NCBI GenBank assembly: GCA_041920505.1
Contig: JBHGXV010000066.1
Location: forward strand, 1 to 64,000
DNA: 64,000 nucleotides
Source of the DNA: JBHGXV01 sp041920505
GTDB lineage: Bacteria; Bacillota; Bacilli; Brevibacillales; Brevibacillaceae
Reading direction: 5' to 3'
Each line of letters begins with the position of its first letter. Within the stretch, counting starts at the first letter, position 1. Below are positions 1-7,554 of this stretch, in pieces. The notes under the pieces were generated by a model. That model saw only the letters and a list, made by a program, of their open reading frames with translations. It had not been told where the DNA came from and did no database searches. Position numbers and translations under genes: made by a program.

Positions 1-61
1 GGTTTAACACAGCAGCCTTTCACGCTGTCATACAGGGGTTCGAATCCCCTACGGGTCACCA
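1..61 (+). tRNA. tRNA-Glu(TTC), 5' truncated by window edge
   Basis: The anticodon arm has a CTTTCAC loop giving anticodon TTC. The T-arm, an acceptor 3' strand ACGGGTC, discriminator A and an encoded CCA follow. The acceptor 5' strand and D-arm lie outside the window. It is the first visible member of a tightly packed tRNA array. Confidence 0.9.
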
Positions 62-65
62 TTCT

Positions 66-141
66 GGAGGCTTAGCTCAGCTGGGAGAGCATCTGCCTTA
101 CAAGCAGAGGGTCGGCGGTTCGATCCCGTCAGCCTCCACCA
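66..141 (+). tRNA. tRNA-Val(TAC)
   Basis: A full cloverleaf is visible: acceptor GGAGGCT/AGCCTCC, anticodon loop CTTACAA (TAC) and encoded CCA. It lies 4 nt after tRNA-Glu, so it is probably processed from the same transcript. Confidence 0.95.
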
Positions 142-237
142 TATGTCTTCGCTACGTAAGAAAGTGAAATCGCCGCAAGCGCTACATCTTCGAAGCGAAG
201 GCGGAAGTTGCGTATCTCCAATCGTCTTTCAAATCGT

Positions 238-314
<77 letters not shown>

Positions 315-361
315 ATTTTTCTTTTCTTGCTGTTGTCAACATGATCGACATAATCGTACAC

Positions 362-438
362 GGAGCTGTGGTGAAGTTGGAGTTCACGCCGGTCTGTCAC
401 ACCGGAGGTCGCGGGTTCGAGTCCCGTCAGCTCCGCCA
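362..438 (+). tRNA. tRNA-Asp(GTC)
   Basis: Acceptor GGAGCTG/CAGCTCC, anticodon loop CTGTCAC (GTC), discriminator G and encoded CCA are all visible. Confidence 0.95.
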
Positions 439-456
439 TTTTTCTAAATATGACGT

Positions 457-532
<76 letters not shown>

Positions 533-548
533 TTTTATGCCAAAAAGT

Positions 549-624
549 GCCGGTGTAGCTCAATTGGTAGAGCACCTGACTTGTAATCAGGGGGTTGTGG
601 GTTCAAGTCCTATCGCCGGCACCA
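549..624 (+). tRNA. tRNA-Thr(TGT)
   Basis: Acceptor GCCGGTG/CGCCGGC (one G-T wobble), anticodon loop CTTGTAA (TGT), discriminator A and encoded CCA. Confidence 0.95.
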
Positions 625-641
625 TTTTTATGTGGAAGTGT

Positions 642-716
642 TGGGGTATCGCCAAGCGGTAAGGCAACGGACTTTGACTCCGTCATTCCTAGGTTCGAAT
701 CCTAGTACCCCAGCCA
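642..716 (+). tRNA. tRNA-Gln(TTG)
   Basis: Acceptor TGGGGTA/TACCCCA, anticodon loop CTTTGAC (TTG), discriminator G and encoded CCA. Confidence 0.95.
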
Positions 717-727
717 TGTTTTTATGC

Positions 728-803
728 GAGCCATTAGCTCAGTTGGTAGAGCATCTGACTTTTAATCAGAGGGTCGAAGGTTCGAGTCCTTCATGGCTCA
801 CCA
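728..803 (+). tRNA. tRNA-Lys(TTT)
   Basis: Acceptor GAGCCAT/ATGGCTC, anticodon loop CTTTTAA (TTT), discriminator A and encoded CCA. Confidence 0.95.
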
Positions 804-813
804 TGTTCCATAT

Positions 814-896
814 GCGGGTGTGGCGGAATTGGCAGACGCACCAGATTTAGGTTCTGGCGGGCAACCGTGGGGGTTCAAGTCCCTTCACCCGCACCA
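814..896 (+). tRNA. tRNA-Leu(TAG)
   Basis: A class II tRNA with acceptor GCGGGTG/CACCCGC, anticodon TAG, a long variable arm around GGGCAACCGTGG and encoded CCA. It is the last gene of the array before a terminator. Confidence 0.95.
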
Positions 897-904
897 TAGA
901 CCGA

Positions 905-936
905 AAACCTTGAGAAATCAAGGCTTTTTTTATTTT
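905..936 (+). terminator. Rho-independent terminator of the tRNA array
   Basis: The hairpin CCTTGA-GAAA-TCAAGG is followed by a T-rich run, directly after tRNA-Leu. Confidence 0.85.
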
Positions 937-1027
937 CTCCGGAAACGTGACCGCCGCAAAATGAAGTGGGACAGGCGTGTTGGGGACGATTCAAAATCGA
1001 TGCGGGTACCCCTGCAGCGGAATAAAT

Positions 1028-1067
1028 GAAAACCGATCTTCCGTTCTGAAACAAAGATCGGTTTTCC
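1028..1067. terminator. Bidirectional terminator
   Basis: AAAACCGATCTT and AAGATCGGTTTT form a 12-bp stem with A and T runs on the two sides. It ends the minus-strand oxidoreductase gene, whose stop is at 1077, and could also stop read-through from the tRNA array. Confidence 0.8.
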
Positions 1068-1076
1068 CATGTGAGA

Positions 1077-1952
1077 TCAGTTCTTGGTTTGGGAGATGTT
1101 ATTCACAATTTGGCGCAGGCCCTGGTCGATTGGCGTTGTGGGCCGGCCGAGCAGCTTTTCAAAATCGTCGCTCTCGATTTCCAATGCACCTTCCCGAATG
1201 CCTTCCTGGATGGCTACGAGAATAGGAATGACGAATTCCGGCACGCCCGCCTGTTTCATGATGTCGGCATACGCGGCGTCATCGACCTGTTGCACCGGGA
1301 CTTCCTTGCCTAATACCGCGCCAAGGATAGAGGCCAGTTCTTCCTGCGTCATCGGCTTGCCGGAAAGCTCGTAGATGGTGTTCTCGTGTCCGTTCCCCGC
1401 AAGCACCGCTGCCGCCGCCTCCGCATAATCTTGTTGCAGCGCCCATCCCACCTTGCCGGTTCCGGCAGATGTTACCCAAGGCGCTCCGGCCATCACCGCT
1501 TGAATGGCAGCCGTCTCATTCTCCAGGTACCAGTTGTTTCGCAAGAAAGAGTAAGGTATGCCGGTTTTCAGGATGGCTTCTTCCGTGGCACGGTGTACGG
1601 GAGCAAGGAATAACCGGTTTTCCCTTGCATTTGCCAAGCTGGTATAGGCAATGAACTTGACGTTCGCGCGTGCGGCTGCTTCTACCGCATTCGTATGTTG
1701 ACGGATTCTCGTTTCATTGTCTCCGTCCGTGGAAATGATCAATAGCCGGTCAATCCCTGAAAAGGCCGCATCCAAGGTTTCAGGACGGTCAAAGTCTCCA
1801 TGACGGACGTCCACTCCCCGAGCGCGAAGTCCTTCCGCTTTCTTTGGATCGCGAACACTAACAGCTAATTGGCTCGCTGGCACAGATTTCAATAATGCCT
1901 CTACCACTTTCGTCCCCAGTTTCCCTGTGGCGCCAGTAACTAACAATTTCAT
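1077..1952 (-). CDS. NmrA/SDR-family NAD(P)-binding oxidoreductase (YtfG/QorB-like)
   Basis: This 291-residue cytosolic protein has an N-terminal Rossmann motif, VTGATGKLG (residues 5-13). The short-chain-dehydrogenase-like body resembles E. coli QorB/YtfG, which reduces quinones with NADPH. The stretch around LLIISTDGDNETR and the motif FLRNNWYLEN are typical of that subgroup. The ATG is preceded by GGGAGGT at a normal distance. The gene lies downstream of an Rrf2 regulator on the same strand. Its upstream region holds a copy of the palindrome that overlaps the regulator promoter, so control by that regulator is inferred. A role in quinone or electrophile detoxification is inferred from family and context; no substrate can be read from the sequence. 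Confidence 0.8.
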   Translation of the reverse strand: MKLLVTGATGKLGTKVVEALLKSVPASQLAVSVRDPKKAEGLRARGVDVRHGDFDRPETLDAAFSGIDRLLIISTDGDNETRIRQHTNAVEAAARANVKFIAYTSLANARENRLFLAPVHRATEEAILKTGIPYSFLRNNWYLENETAAIQAVMAGAPWVTSAGTGKVGWALQQDYAEAAAAVLAGNGHENTIYELSGKPMTQEELASILGAVLGKEVPVQQVDDAAYADIMKQAGVPEFVIPILVAIQEGIREGALEIESDDFEKLLGRPTTPIDQGLRQIVNNISQTKN

Positions 1953-1991
1953 CGCTGATACCTCCCTGTGTTTGTTGTAATATATCTTGTT

Positions 1992-2008
1992 ATAACATAA
2001 AGAGTTAC
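1992..2008 (-). promoter_or_regulatory. Putative Rrf2 operator upstream of the NmrA-family gene
   Basis: Read on the plus strand the site is ATAAC-N7-GTTAC. It has the same 17-bp geometry as the perfect GTAAC-N7-GTTAC palindrome at the Rrf2 gene promoter, and it lies 40-56 nt upstream of the start codon. A -35-like TTGTAA overlaps it on the minus strand. Confidence 0.5.
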
Positions 2009-2019
2009 AACGAGCGTAT

Positions 2020-2046
2020 AAATAAAAGCTCGAAAAGGAGCTTTCA
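2020..2046 (-). terminator. Terminator of the Rrf2 gene
   Basis: On the minus strand AAAGCTC-CTTTT-GAGCTTT forms a short hairpin followed by TATTTAT, just after the Rrf2 stop. It separates the regulator from the downstream oxidoreductase gene. Confidence 0.55.
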
Positions 2047-2047
2047 T

Positions 2048-2464
2048 TTATTGGAACTTGTCAATCAGTTGGGCTAGCGTGGTTTGGGCCAGCCGTTGTT
2101 CCATAACGGATTGGGCGTCTCTCAATTCTGCCTGGAGGACTTGCTCGATATTCCGCCCGACCGGACAGCGAATATTGGGGTTTTCGTGTATGCGAAACAG
2201 TTGGTTCTCCTCTGTCACATTCACAGCCCGATATACATCGAGGAGGGTAATCTGGCTGGGATCCTTGAGCAGTGAAGCACCTCCAACCCCCGGCCGTACG
2301 TCAACTAACCCTGCCTTCTTTAGCATGCTCATGATTCTTCGGATGACGACCGGATTTGTGTTTACGCTTCCCGCGATGTAGTCTCCGGTACAATCATGCG
2401 GACTGACAGCAATCAGGGAAAGGGTGTGCACGGCAATCGAAAATCGCGAGCTGATTTGCTTCAA
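2048..2464 (-). CDS. Rrf2-family transcriptional regulator (YwnA-like)
   Basis: A 138-residue winged-helix DNA-binding protein of the Rrf2 family. It starts MKQISSRFSIAVHTL, as family members do, and carries the recognition segment NPVVIRRIMSMLKKAGLV. I place the start at TTG 2464 with GGTGGTG six bases upstream. A consensus promoter at 2487-2515 puts transcription initiation downstream of the longer in-frame ATG at 2488, so that start is unlikely. There are two cysteines, Cys25 and Cys100 (in IRCPVG), not the three-Cys cluster of Fe-S Rrf2 members. Thiol-based sensing is therefore possible but unproven. The operator overlapping its -10 implies autoregulation. Confidence 0.85.
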   Translation of the reverse strand: MKQISSRFSIAVHTLSLIAVSPHDCTGDYIAGSVNTNPVVIRRIMSMLKKAGLVDVRPGVGGASLLKDPSQITLLDVYRAVNVTEENQLFRIHENPNIRCPVGRNIEQVLQAELRDAQSVMEQRLAQTTLAQLIDKFQ

Positions 2465-2480
2465 GGGAATCACCACCGTT

Positions 2481-2515
2481 GTAACCATTTTAGTTACTTC
2501 CAAGCGTCGTGTCAA
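2481..2515 (-). promoter_or_regulatory. Promoter and operator of the Rrf2 gene
   Basis: On the minus strand TTGACA (2510-2515) and TAAAAT (2487-2492) are separated by 17 nt. A perfect 17-bp palindrome GTAAC-N7-GTTAC (2481-2497) covers the -10. Bound there, a repressor would block RNA polymerase. Confidence 0.7.
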
Positions 2516-2589
2516 GTCACACCGCCGCTTGCTTCAAGAAAATGCAAGGGTTTCAACTATCTGGTCTGCCCCTTTTTCATTTCAATGAA

Positions 2590-2619
2590 TTGACAGTGAA
2601 CAAATTGTGGCGGTATTAT
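2590..2619 (+). promoter_or_regulatory. Promoter of the SulP gene
   Basis: TTGACA (2590-2595), an 18-nt spacer and TATTAT (2614-2619) lie about 50 nt before the SulP start codon. This also rules out the longer GTG start at 2607, which falls inside the promoter. Confidence 0.65.
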
Positions 2620-2669
2620 TTTTGTATCTTCAAACAATCAAATATTACAAAAGAAGAAGGGTTTCGGAC

Positions 2670-4430
2670 ATGAAGTGGACGGGAAGATTTGAAGGCTACA
2701 ACATGGATTCATTCCGGAAAGACTGCGTTTCGGGATTGATCGTCGGGATTATCGCCATTCCTTTGGGGATGGCCTTTGCCATTGCGTCCGGGGTAAAACC
2801 GGAATACGGCATCTATACGACGATCATTGCGGGGATGTTGATCTCCATGTTTGGAGGCTCCAGGTTTCAAATCGGAGGACCTACTGGCGCGTTTATTCCC
2901 ATCTTGTTTTCGATTGTCATGCAATACGGCTACGAAAATCTGCTCATTGCCGGGATTTTGGCGGGAATCATGCTTGTTTTGATGGGAGTGTTTCGGCTGG
3001 GGGCTCTGATTAAGTTTATTCCCCGCCCGGTCACCATCGGCTTCACCGCAGGGATTGCGGTCATCATTTTTTCCGGACAGATTGCCAATTTCCTGGGGCT
3101 TCGTGATATTGAGAAACACGAAGATTTTTTTTCCAATATGAAGGAGATCGTGATGCATCTATCCACGGTCAATCTCTATAGCGTGACGACGGCCTGCATT
3201 TGTTTGTCTATCATATTGGTGACGCCAAGACTGTTGCCAAAAGTTCCGGGATCACTGGTCGGGCTTGTCGTTTCCAGCATGCTGGCCGCGTTTTTCTTTG
3301 AAGGAAAAGTGGCGACGATTGGCTCCACCTTCGGTCCCATCCCAAGCGCGCTGCCGGGTTTTCATTGGCCTGACATCACGCTGGAACGCATTCAGCAATT
3401 GCTGGGCCCAGCCTTTGTCATTGCGATGCTTGGCAGTATCGAGTCTCTGTTATCCGCAGTTGTCGCGGACGGGATGACGGGTTATCGGCACAACAGCAAT
3501 CGGGAATTGATCGGTCAGGGGATTGCCAATATCGTAGCGCCCTTGTTCGGAGGAATTCCGGCGACTGGAGCCATCGCCCGGACGGCCACCAATATTAAAA
3601 CCGGCGCGGTGTCTCCCATGTCCGGTATCATTCATGGGCTTGTCGTCTTGCTCGTGCTGTTGTTGTTCGCTCCTTACGCATCTCATATACCGTTGGCGAG
3701 CATGGCTCCCATTCTGATGGTGGTAGCCTGGAACATGAGCGAGCGCAAACAATTCGCTCATGTCCTCAAAACGAAGACGAGCGATTCCGTCGTTCTGTTG
3801 ATGACGTTTCTGCTTACGGTCTTTACGAATCTGACGACCGCTGTGGAAATCGGGTTGATTCTGGCTGTGATTTTGTTCGTGAAACGGATGAGTGAAATGC
3901 TGACCGTAGCCAAGGTGCTGCCCGATCCTTCCACGAAACATGAGAAGGTAAAACCGCACATGGTCACGGAAGGCCACGATTGCCCGCAAATCAGCATCTT
4001 CACTGTGGAGGGGGCACTGTTCTTCGGCGCGGCGACCATGTTTGAACAATCCATCATGAACACGATCCACTATCGCCCGAAAGTCCTGCTCCTTCGCATG
4101 GGGAAGGTCCCTTTTATGGATACCACGGGTGAATCCAATTTGGCCAGTGTGGTCAAAGATTTTAAACGCACCGGCGGCATGGTGCTGATCTCGGGTATTC
4201 AACCGCAGCCCAAAGAAGTGCTGAAACGTACCGGACTTTATGAATTCATTGGTGAGCAACATTTCTTTGAACATACGGGGGAAGCGATTGATTTTGCGCT
4301 TACCCGGCTGGATCAGAAAAAATGCTTGGGGTGCCAGCATTTTGCCTTCCGGGAGTGTGCGCATTTGTCGAACTCTGAACGGTCCCAAACACGTCCCGCA
4401 GCCGAATTACGCCCAGCCAACCGGATGTAA
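2670..4430 (+). CDS. SulP-family inorganic anion transporter with STAS domain
   Basis: This 586-residue integral membrane protein has ten or more hydrophobic segments over residues 20-400, including the SulP stretch GLIVGIIAIPLGMAFAIASG. A cytosolic STAS domain follows at roughly residues 430-540 (FMDTTGESNLASVV). The family exchanges or symports sulfate, bicarbonate or related anions across the cytoplasmic membrane; the substrate here is unknown. The start is ATG 2670 with AAGAAGAAGGG upstream. The C-terminus carries an unusual Cys-rich tail, CLGC-x9-C. An ArsR-type regulator gene follows, probably co-transcribed. The block is visibly less GC-rich than the purine genes. Confidence 0.9.
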   Translation: MKWTGRFEGYNMDSFRKDCVSGLIVGIIAIPLGMAFAIASGVKPEYGIYTTIIAGMLISMFGGSRFQIGGPTGAFIPILFSIVMQYGYENLLIAGILAGIMLVLMGVFRLGALIKFIPRPVTIGFTAGIAVIIFSGQIANFLGLRDIEKHEDFFSNMKEIVMHLSTVNLYSVTTACICLSIILVTPRLLPKVPGSLVGLVVSSMLAAFFFEGKVATIGSTFGPIPSALPGFHWPDITLERIQQLLGPAFVIAMLGSIESLLSAVVADGMTGYRHNSNRELIGQGIANIVAPLFGGIPATGAIARTATNIKTGAVSPMSGIIHGLVVLLVLLLFAPYASHIPLASMAPILMVVAWNMSERKQFAHVLKTKTSDSVVLLMTFLLTVFTNLTTAVEIGLILAVILFVKRMSEMLTVAKVLPDPSTKHEKVKPHMVTEGHDCPQISIFTVEGALFFGAATMFEQSIMNTIHYRPKVLLLRMGKVPFMDTTGESNLASVVKDFKRTGGMVLISGIQPQPKEVLKRTGLYEFIGEQHFFEHTGEAIDFALTRLDQKKCLGCQHFAFRECAHLSNSERSQTRPAAELRPANRM

Positions 4431-4523
4431 TGTGAAATGTGGAACGTTTTCATATAAAATAAAAGCAGGAGCAAACTCCTCACGAGCATTTATCGTGATA
4501 CATTCGGATTGGGGGATATATGG

Positions 4524-4850
4524 TTGGATCTTGAGCTGCAACGATTCAAAGCAGATTTTTTTAAAGCATTGGGCCATCCATTGCGCATTCGAATTCTTGA
4601 GCTGTTATCCGAGGGAGACAAGAATGTCAATGAACTGCAAGCGTTGGTTGGAAGCGAAGGTTCTGCCGTTTCCCAGCAACTTGCGATTTTACGGAGCAAA
4701 AACATCGTGTTTGGGAAGAAAGAGGGCAACAAAGTCACGTATTCGCTTCGCGATCCGATGATTATCGAGCTGTTGGCTGTCGCCCGCCAAATCTTTAACA
4801 ATCATTTGATTGATACGATTTCCATGCTGGATCGGTTCAATGAAAACTGA
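4524..4850 (+). CDS. ArsR/SmtB-family transcriptional regulator
   Basis: A 108-residue winged-helix regulator. KALGHPLRIRILELL is the N-terminal helix of the family, and SAVSQQLAILRSKNIV is the recognition helix followed by the wing. I chose TTG 4524, with GGGGGAT about seven bases upstream, because the homologous core starts right after it; TTG 4509 would add five residues. There is no cysteine at all, so the classical ELCVCDL metal site is missing and thiol-metal sensing is unlikely. It follows the SulP gene by about 90 nt and probably controls it. Confidence 0.85.
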   Translation: MDLELQRFKADFFKALGHPLRIRILELLSEGDKNVNELQALVGSEGSAVSQQLAILRSKNIVFGKKEGNKVTYSLRDPMIIELLAVARQIFNNHLIDTISMLDRFNEN

Positions 4851-4873
4851 ATCACGCTTGCGGGATAACAGAT

Positions 4874-4902
4874 TTGCATCGGGGAGACACGTGATGTATA
4901 AT
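4874..4902 (+). promoter_or_regulatory. Promoter of the tRNA-like/tRNA-Arg pair
   Basis: TTGCAT (4874-4879), a 17-nt spacer and a consensus TATAAT (4897-4902) lie upstream of the tRNA-like element. Confidence 0.65.
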
Positions 4903-4952
4903 CATCATGTAACTCGGTTCGCTGGTAGCAGGTTCTGGCGGGTGGTCAATCT

Positions 4953-5029
4953 GCGGACAAAAGCTCCATTTGCAGAGCGTCGCCTTGGCAAGGCGAAGGT
5001 CGCGGGTTCGAGACCCGTCATCCGCTCCA
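4953..5029 (+). tRNA. Degenerate tRNA-like gene (anticodon GGC, Gly-like body), probable pseudogene
   Basis: The 3' half is a good tRNA: stem TCGCC/GGCGA, loop TTGGCAA (anticodon GGC, Ala), T-arm GCGGG-TTCGAGA-CCCGT, and TCCA with discriminator T as in tRNA-Gly. The 5' half is abnormal. GCGGACA mispairs with CATCCGC at two positions, base 8 is A, and the D-loop CATTTGCA lacks the GG pair. A better acceptor partner, GCGGGTG at 4938-4944, lies 15 nt further upstream. The G3-U70 pair needed by alanyl-tRNA synthetase is absent. I read it as a rearranged, probably non-functional gene. Confidence 0.45.
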
Positions 5030-5051
5030 CGATGCGCGAATTTCATACGAT

Positions 5052-5128
5052 GTGCCCTTAGCTCAGCCGGATAGAGCGTTTGACTACGAATCAAAAGGCC
5101 GGGAGTTCGAATCTCTCAGGGCACGCCA
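5052..5128 (+). tRNA. tRNA-Arg(ACG)
   Basis: Acceptor GTGCCCT/AGGGCAC, anticodon loop CTACGAA (ACG, with A34 presumably edited to inosine), discriminator G and encoded CCA. Confidence 0.95.
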
Positions 5129-5209
5129 TGAGAACAATAGAGTAGGATCCATTATGCCTGCTCTTTTTTATACGATCCAAAAGCCAAAAGCATAAGTGAA
5201 TCCTCGAAT

Positions 5210-5250
5210 CCGCCTTCGCCAACAGGCTTGGCGATCGGCGGGTTTTCTTT
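5210..5250 (+). terminator. Terminator after tRNA-Arg
   Basis: CCGCC-T-TCGCC pairs with GGCGA-TC-GGCGG across a 9-nt loop, followed by GTTTTCTTT. Confidence 0.65.
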
Positions 5251-5373
5251 GCGATCGGTTGAATCGTCTGTGACAGATTGGCGGTATGGCAGGTAGCAAC
5301 TGATCGTTTTCGAAAAAGTCAAACGACATCCGATGACGGTTGGCCGTTTTCTGACAAAAGAGGAGGCGTAGCT

Positions 5374-6327
5374 GTGAATCCGATCCAAGTCGATCAGCCT
5401 CACCAATTGATCGTGAGTCTGGTGGAAAATATCGAAAAAGTATTGGTTGGAAAGAAATCCGTGATTGAATTGAGCATTGTGGCGTTGCTGGCGAGAGGGC
5501 ATGTACTGCTCGAAGATGTGCCGGGTGTCGGCAAGACGATGCTGGTGCGTTCGTTGGCGCGTTCGATCGGGGGCGTGTTCAAGCGGATCCAGTTCACTCC
5601 GGACTTGTTGCCCACGGATGTCACCGGCGTTTCGATCTTCAATCAACAGACGCTGGCGTTCGAATTTCGTCCGGGACCGATCTTTGCCAATGTGGTGCTT
5701 GCCGACGAGATTAACCGGACGTCGCCGAAGACGCAGTCGGCCCTGCTGGAAGCGATGGAAGAGCATTCCGTGACGGTGGACGGCACGACGTATTCGTTGT
5801 CCGAGCCGTTTTTTGTCATGGCGACGCAAAACCCGCTGGAGTACGAAGGGACGTTTCCGCTGCCGGAGGCGCAACTGGACCGGTTTCTGTTGCAACTGAA
5901 CCTGGGGTACCCCACGGAAAAGGAAGAAGTGGCGATGCTGACGCGCATGACCGGCGTGCATCCGTTCGAACTGCTGGAGCCGGTGATCAACGCGGAGGAG
6001 GTGTGCCGGCTACAGCAGCAAGTGACCGGGGTAACCGTCAGCGAAGGAATCAAGGAGTACATCGTCAGACTGTGTCAACGGACGCGCAACCATCCGGACG
6101 TCTACCTTGGCATAAGCCCGCGCGGGGCGCTGGCGCTGCACCGCGCCGCCCAGGCCCTTGCGGTGGTGCGCGGGCGCGATTTCGTCATTCCGGACGACGT
6201 GAAAGCGTTGGTGCCGTACACGTTCCGCCACCGGATCATCCTCAAGCCGGAAGCGCGGCTGGAGGGGGCGTCGGTCGACCGGCTGATAGCGGCCGTCCTG
6301 CAGGAGACGCGGGTGCCGATCGGTTGA
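5374..6327 (+). CDS. yeaC: MoxR-family AAA+ ATPase
   Basis: A 317-residue cytosolic AAA+ ATPase of the MoxR branch: Walker A GVGKT near residue 50, Walker B VVLADEINR, and the segment ATQNPLEYEGTFPLPEAQLDRF. GTG 5374 is preceded by AGGAGG seven bases away and fits the family N-terminus. It heads the conserved trio MoxR-DUF58-transglutaminase, which matches yeaC-yeaD-yebA of B. subtilis upstream of guaA. MoxR ATPases act as chaperones for assembly or metal insertion of partner complexes; the client here is not known. Confidence 0.9.
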   Translation: MNPIQVDQPHQLIVSLVENIEKVLVGKKSVIELSIVALLARGHVLLEDVPGVGKTMLVRSLARSIGGVFKRIQFTPDLLPTDVTGVSIFNQQTLAFEFRPGPIFANVVLADEINRTSPKTQSALLEAMEEHSVTVDGTTYSLSEPFFVMATQNPLEYEGTFPLPEAQLDRFLLQLNLGYPTEKEEVAMLTRMTGVHPFELLEPVINAEEVCRLQQQVTGVTVSEGIKEYIVRLCQRTRNHPDVYLGISPRGALALHRAAQALAVVRGRDFVIPDDVKALVPYTFRHRIILKPEARLEGASVDRLIAAVLQETRVPIG

Positions 6328-6344
6328 AGGGGCGGTGAACCGCG

Positions 6345-7553
6345 ATGAAACGAAACAACTACGGCAAGGCGAAAGTGATCGCGCTGTTGGCGGTCACCTA
6401 TGCGTTTGCCAAGTTCCAGGGCGGTTTTGCCAGTTGGTTTTTGTTTTACAGTACCTTTACGTTTTTTGGCTACGGGGTGCTGGCCTACGCGTTGATGTTC
6501 GCAGGCTTGCAGGTGACGCGCGAGATCGACCGGGACCGCCTGCAGGACGGGGAGGACGTGGTCGTCTGCCTCAGGCTTCGGCGCAAGGTCTGGTTTCCGC
6601 TCGGCTGGAATCTGGTGACCGAGTCGTTGCCGGACAAACTGGCCGGTTTTTACGAACCGCACCGGCAACTGGTGTTTCCGTGGTTTCGCCGGGAGATCGT
6701 CATCCGCTACGTCATTCCGGCGGTTCCGCGCGGGTTCTACCAGCTCGGGGAATGCACGGTGAGCGCCGGGGACTTTTTCGGGTTTATTCAGCGGACGAAA
6801 ACGTTTCCGCTTCTCAACGAATTTCTGGTCTACCCGTCGTACCGAAAACTTAGCGACTGGCAGACCGGCGACGGACGCATCAGCGGGAACATTCACGTCT
6901 CCCATCGCAGTTCTGACGATGTGGCCGCCGTGCGCGGCGTGCGCGATTACCAGCGGGGGGATCGGCTGAGTCAAATCCACTGGCGCGCATCGGCGCGCGG
7001 GCAAGGATTGAAGACCAAGGAATTTGAGCACCAGGCGATGAACCAGATGGTGTTTTTCCTCGATGTGGAAAAGCGGGCCTACCAGCAAAAAGACCCGCAA
7101 TTGTTTGAACTGGCGGTCAAGTGGACGGCCAGTCTGGTCTACGACGCCAGTCGCCGCCAACACCCGTTTGGCTTCGTCTGTAAACAAAAGGACCGGATTG
7201 TCATCCCCCCCGGAAATACCCAGGCTCATTTTTTTCGCGTGTTTGACCAGTTGGCGCGGGTCACGCCGGACGGAGAGTATCCGTTTGCCCAACTACTCGG
7301 GCGGGAAGCGATGGAGTTTTTGCAAGGTTCCACACTGGTCGTGATCACATCTGCGCTCGACAAACCGTTGTTGAGACAGATGCTGGAGCTGGCCGGTTCG
7401 GGCCGCAATGTGCATTTCTTCTGGATCCATCAGCGGCAGACACTTACGGACGAGGAACGGCAGGCCCTGCGGTTGCTTGCTGCGGGACGGGTCGCGTGCC
7501 GGACGGTGTTGCCGGAAGAATACGATGAACGAAGACGGATCGGGGGTGCGTGA
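6345..7553 (+). CDS. yeaD: DUF58-domain membrane-anchored protein
   Basis: A 402-residue protein with two hydrophobic segments at residues 10-55, then a cytosolic region. The DUF58 signature GVRDYQRGDRLSQIHWRASARG lies near residue 205, followed by a von Willebrand A-like fold. DUF58 proteins are usual partners of MoxR ATPases. The start ATG is preceded by GGGGCGG at a good spacing, 17 nt after the MoxR stop. The stop is followed at once by the start of the transglutaminase gene, so the three genes form one operon. Confidence 0.88.
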   Translation: MKRNNYGKAKVIALLAVTYAFAKFQGGFASWFLFYSTFTFFGYGVLAYALMFAGLQVTREIDRDRLQDGEDVVVCLRLRRKVWFPLGWNLVTESLPDKLAGFYEPHRQLVFPWFRREIVIRYVIPAVPRGFYQLGECTVSAGDFFGFIQRTKTFPLLNEFLVYPSYRKLSDWQTGDGRISGNIHVSHRSSDDVAAVRGVRDYQRGDRLSQIHWRASARGQGLKTKEFEHQAMNQMVFFLDVEKRAYQQKDPQLFELAVKWTASLVYDASRRQHPFGFVCKQKDRIVIPPGNTQAHFFRVFDQLARVTPDGEYPFAQLLGREAMEFLQGSTLVVITSALDKPLLRQMLELAGSGRNVHFFWIHQRQTLTDEERQALRLLAAGRVACRTVLPEEYDERRRIGGA

Positions 7554-7554
7554 G

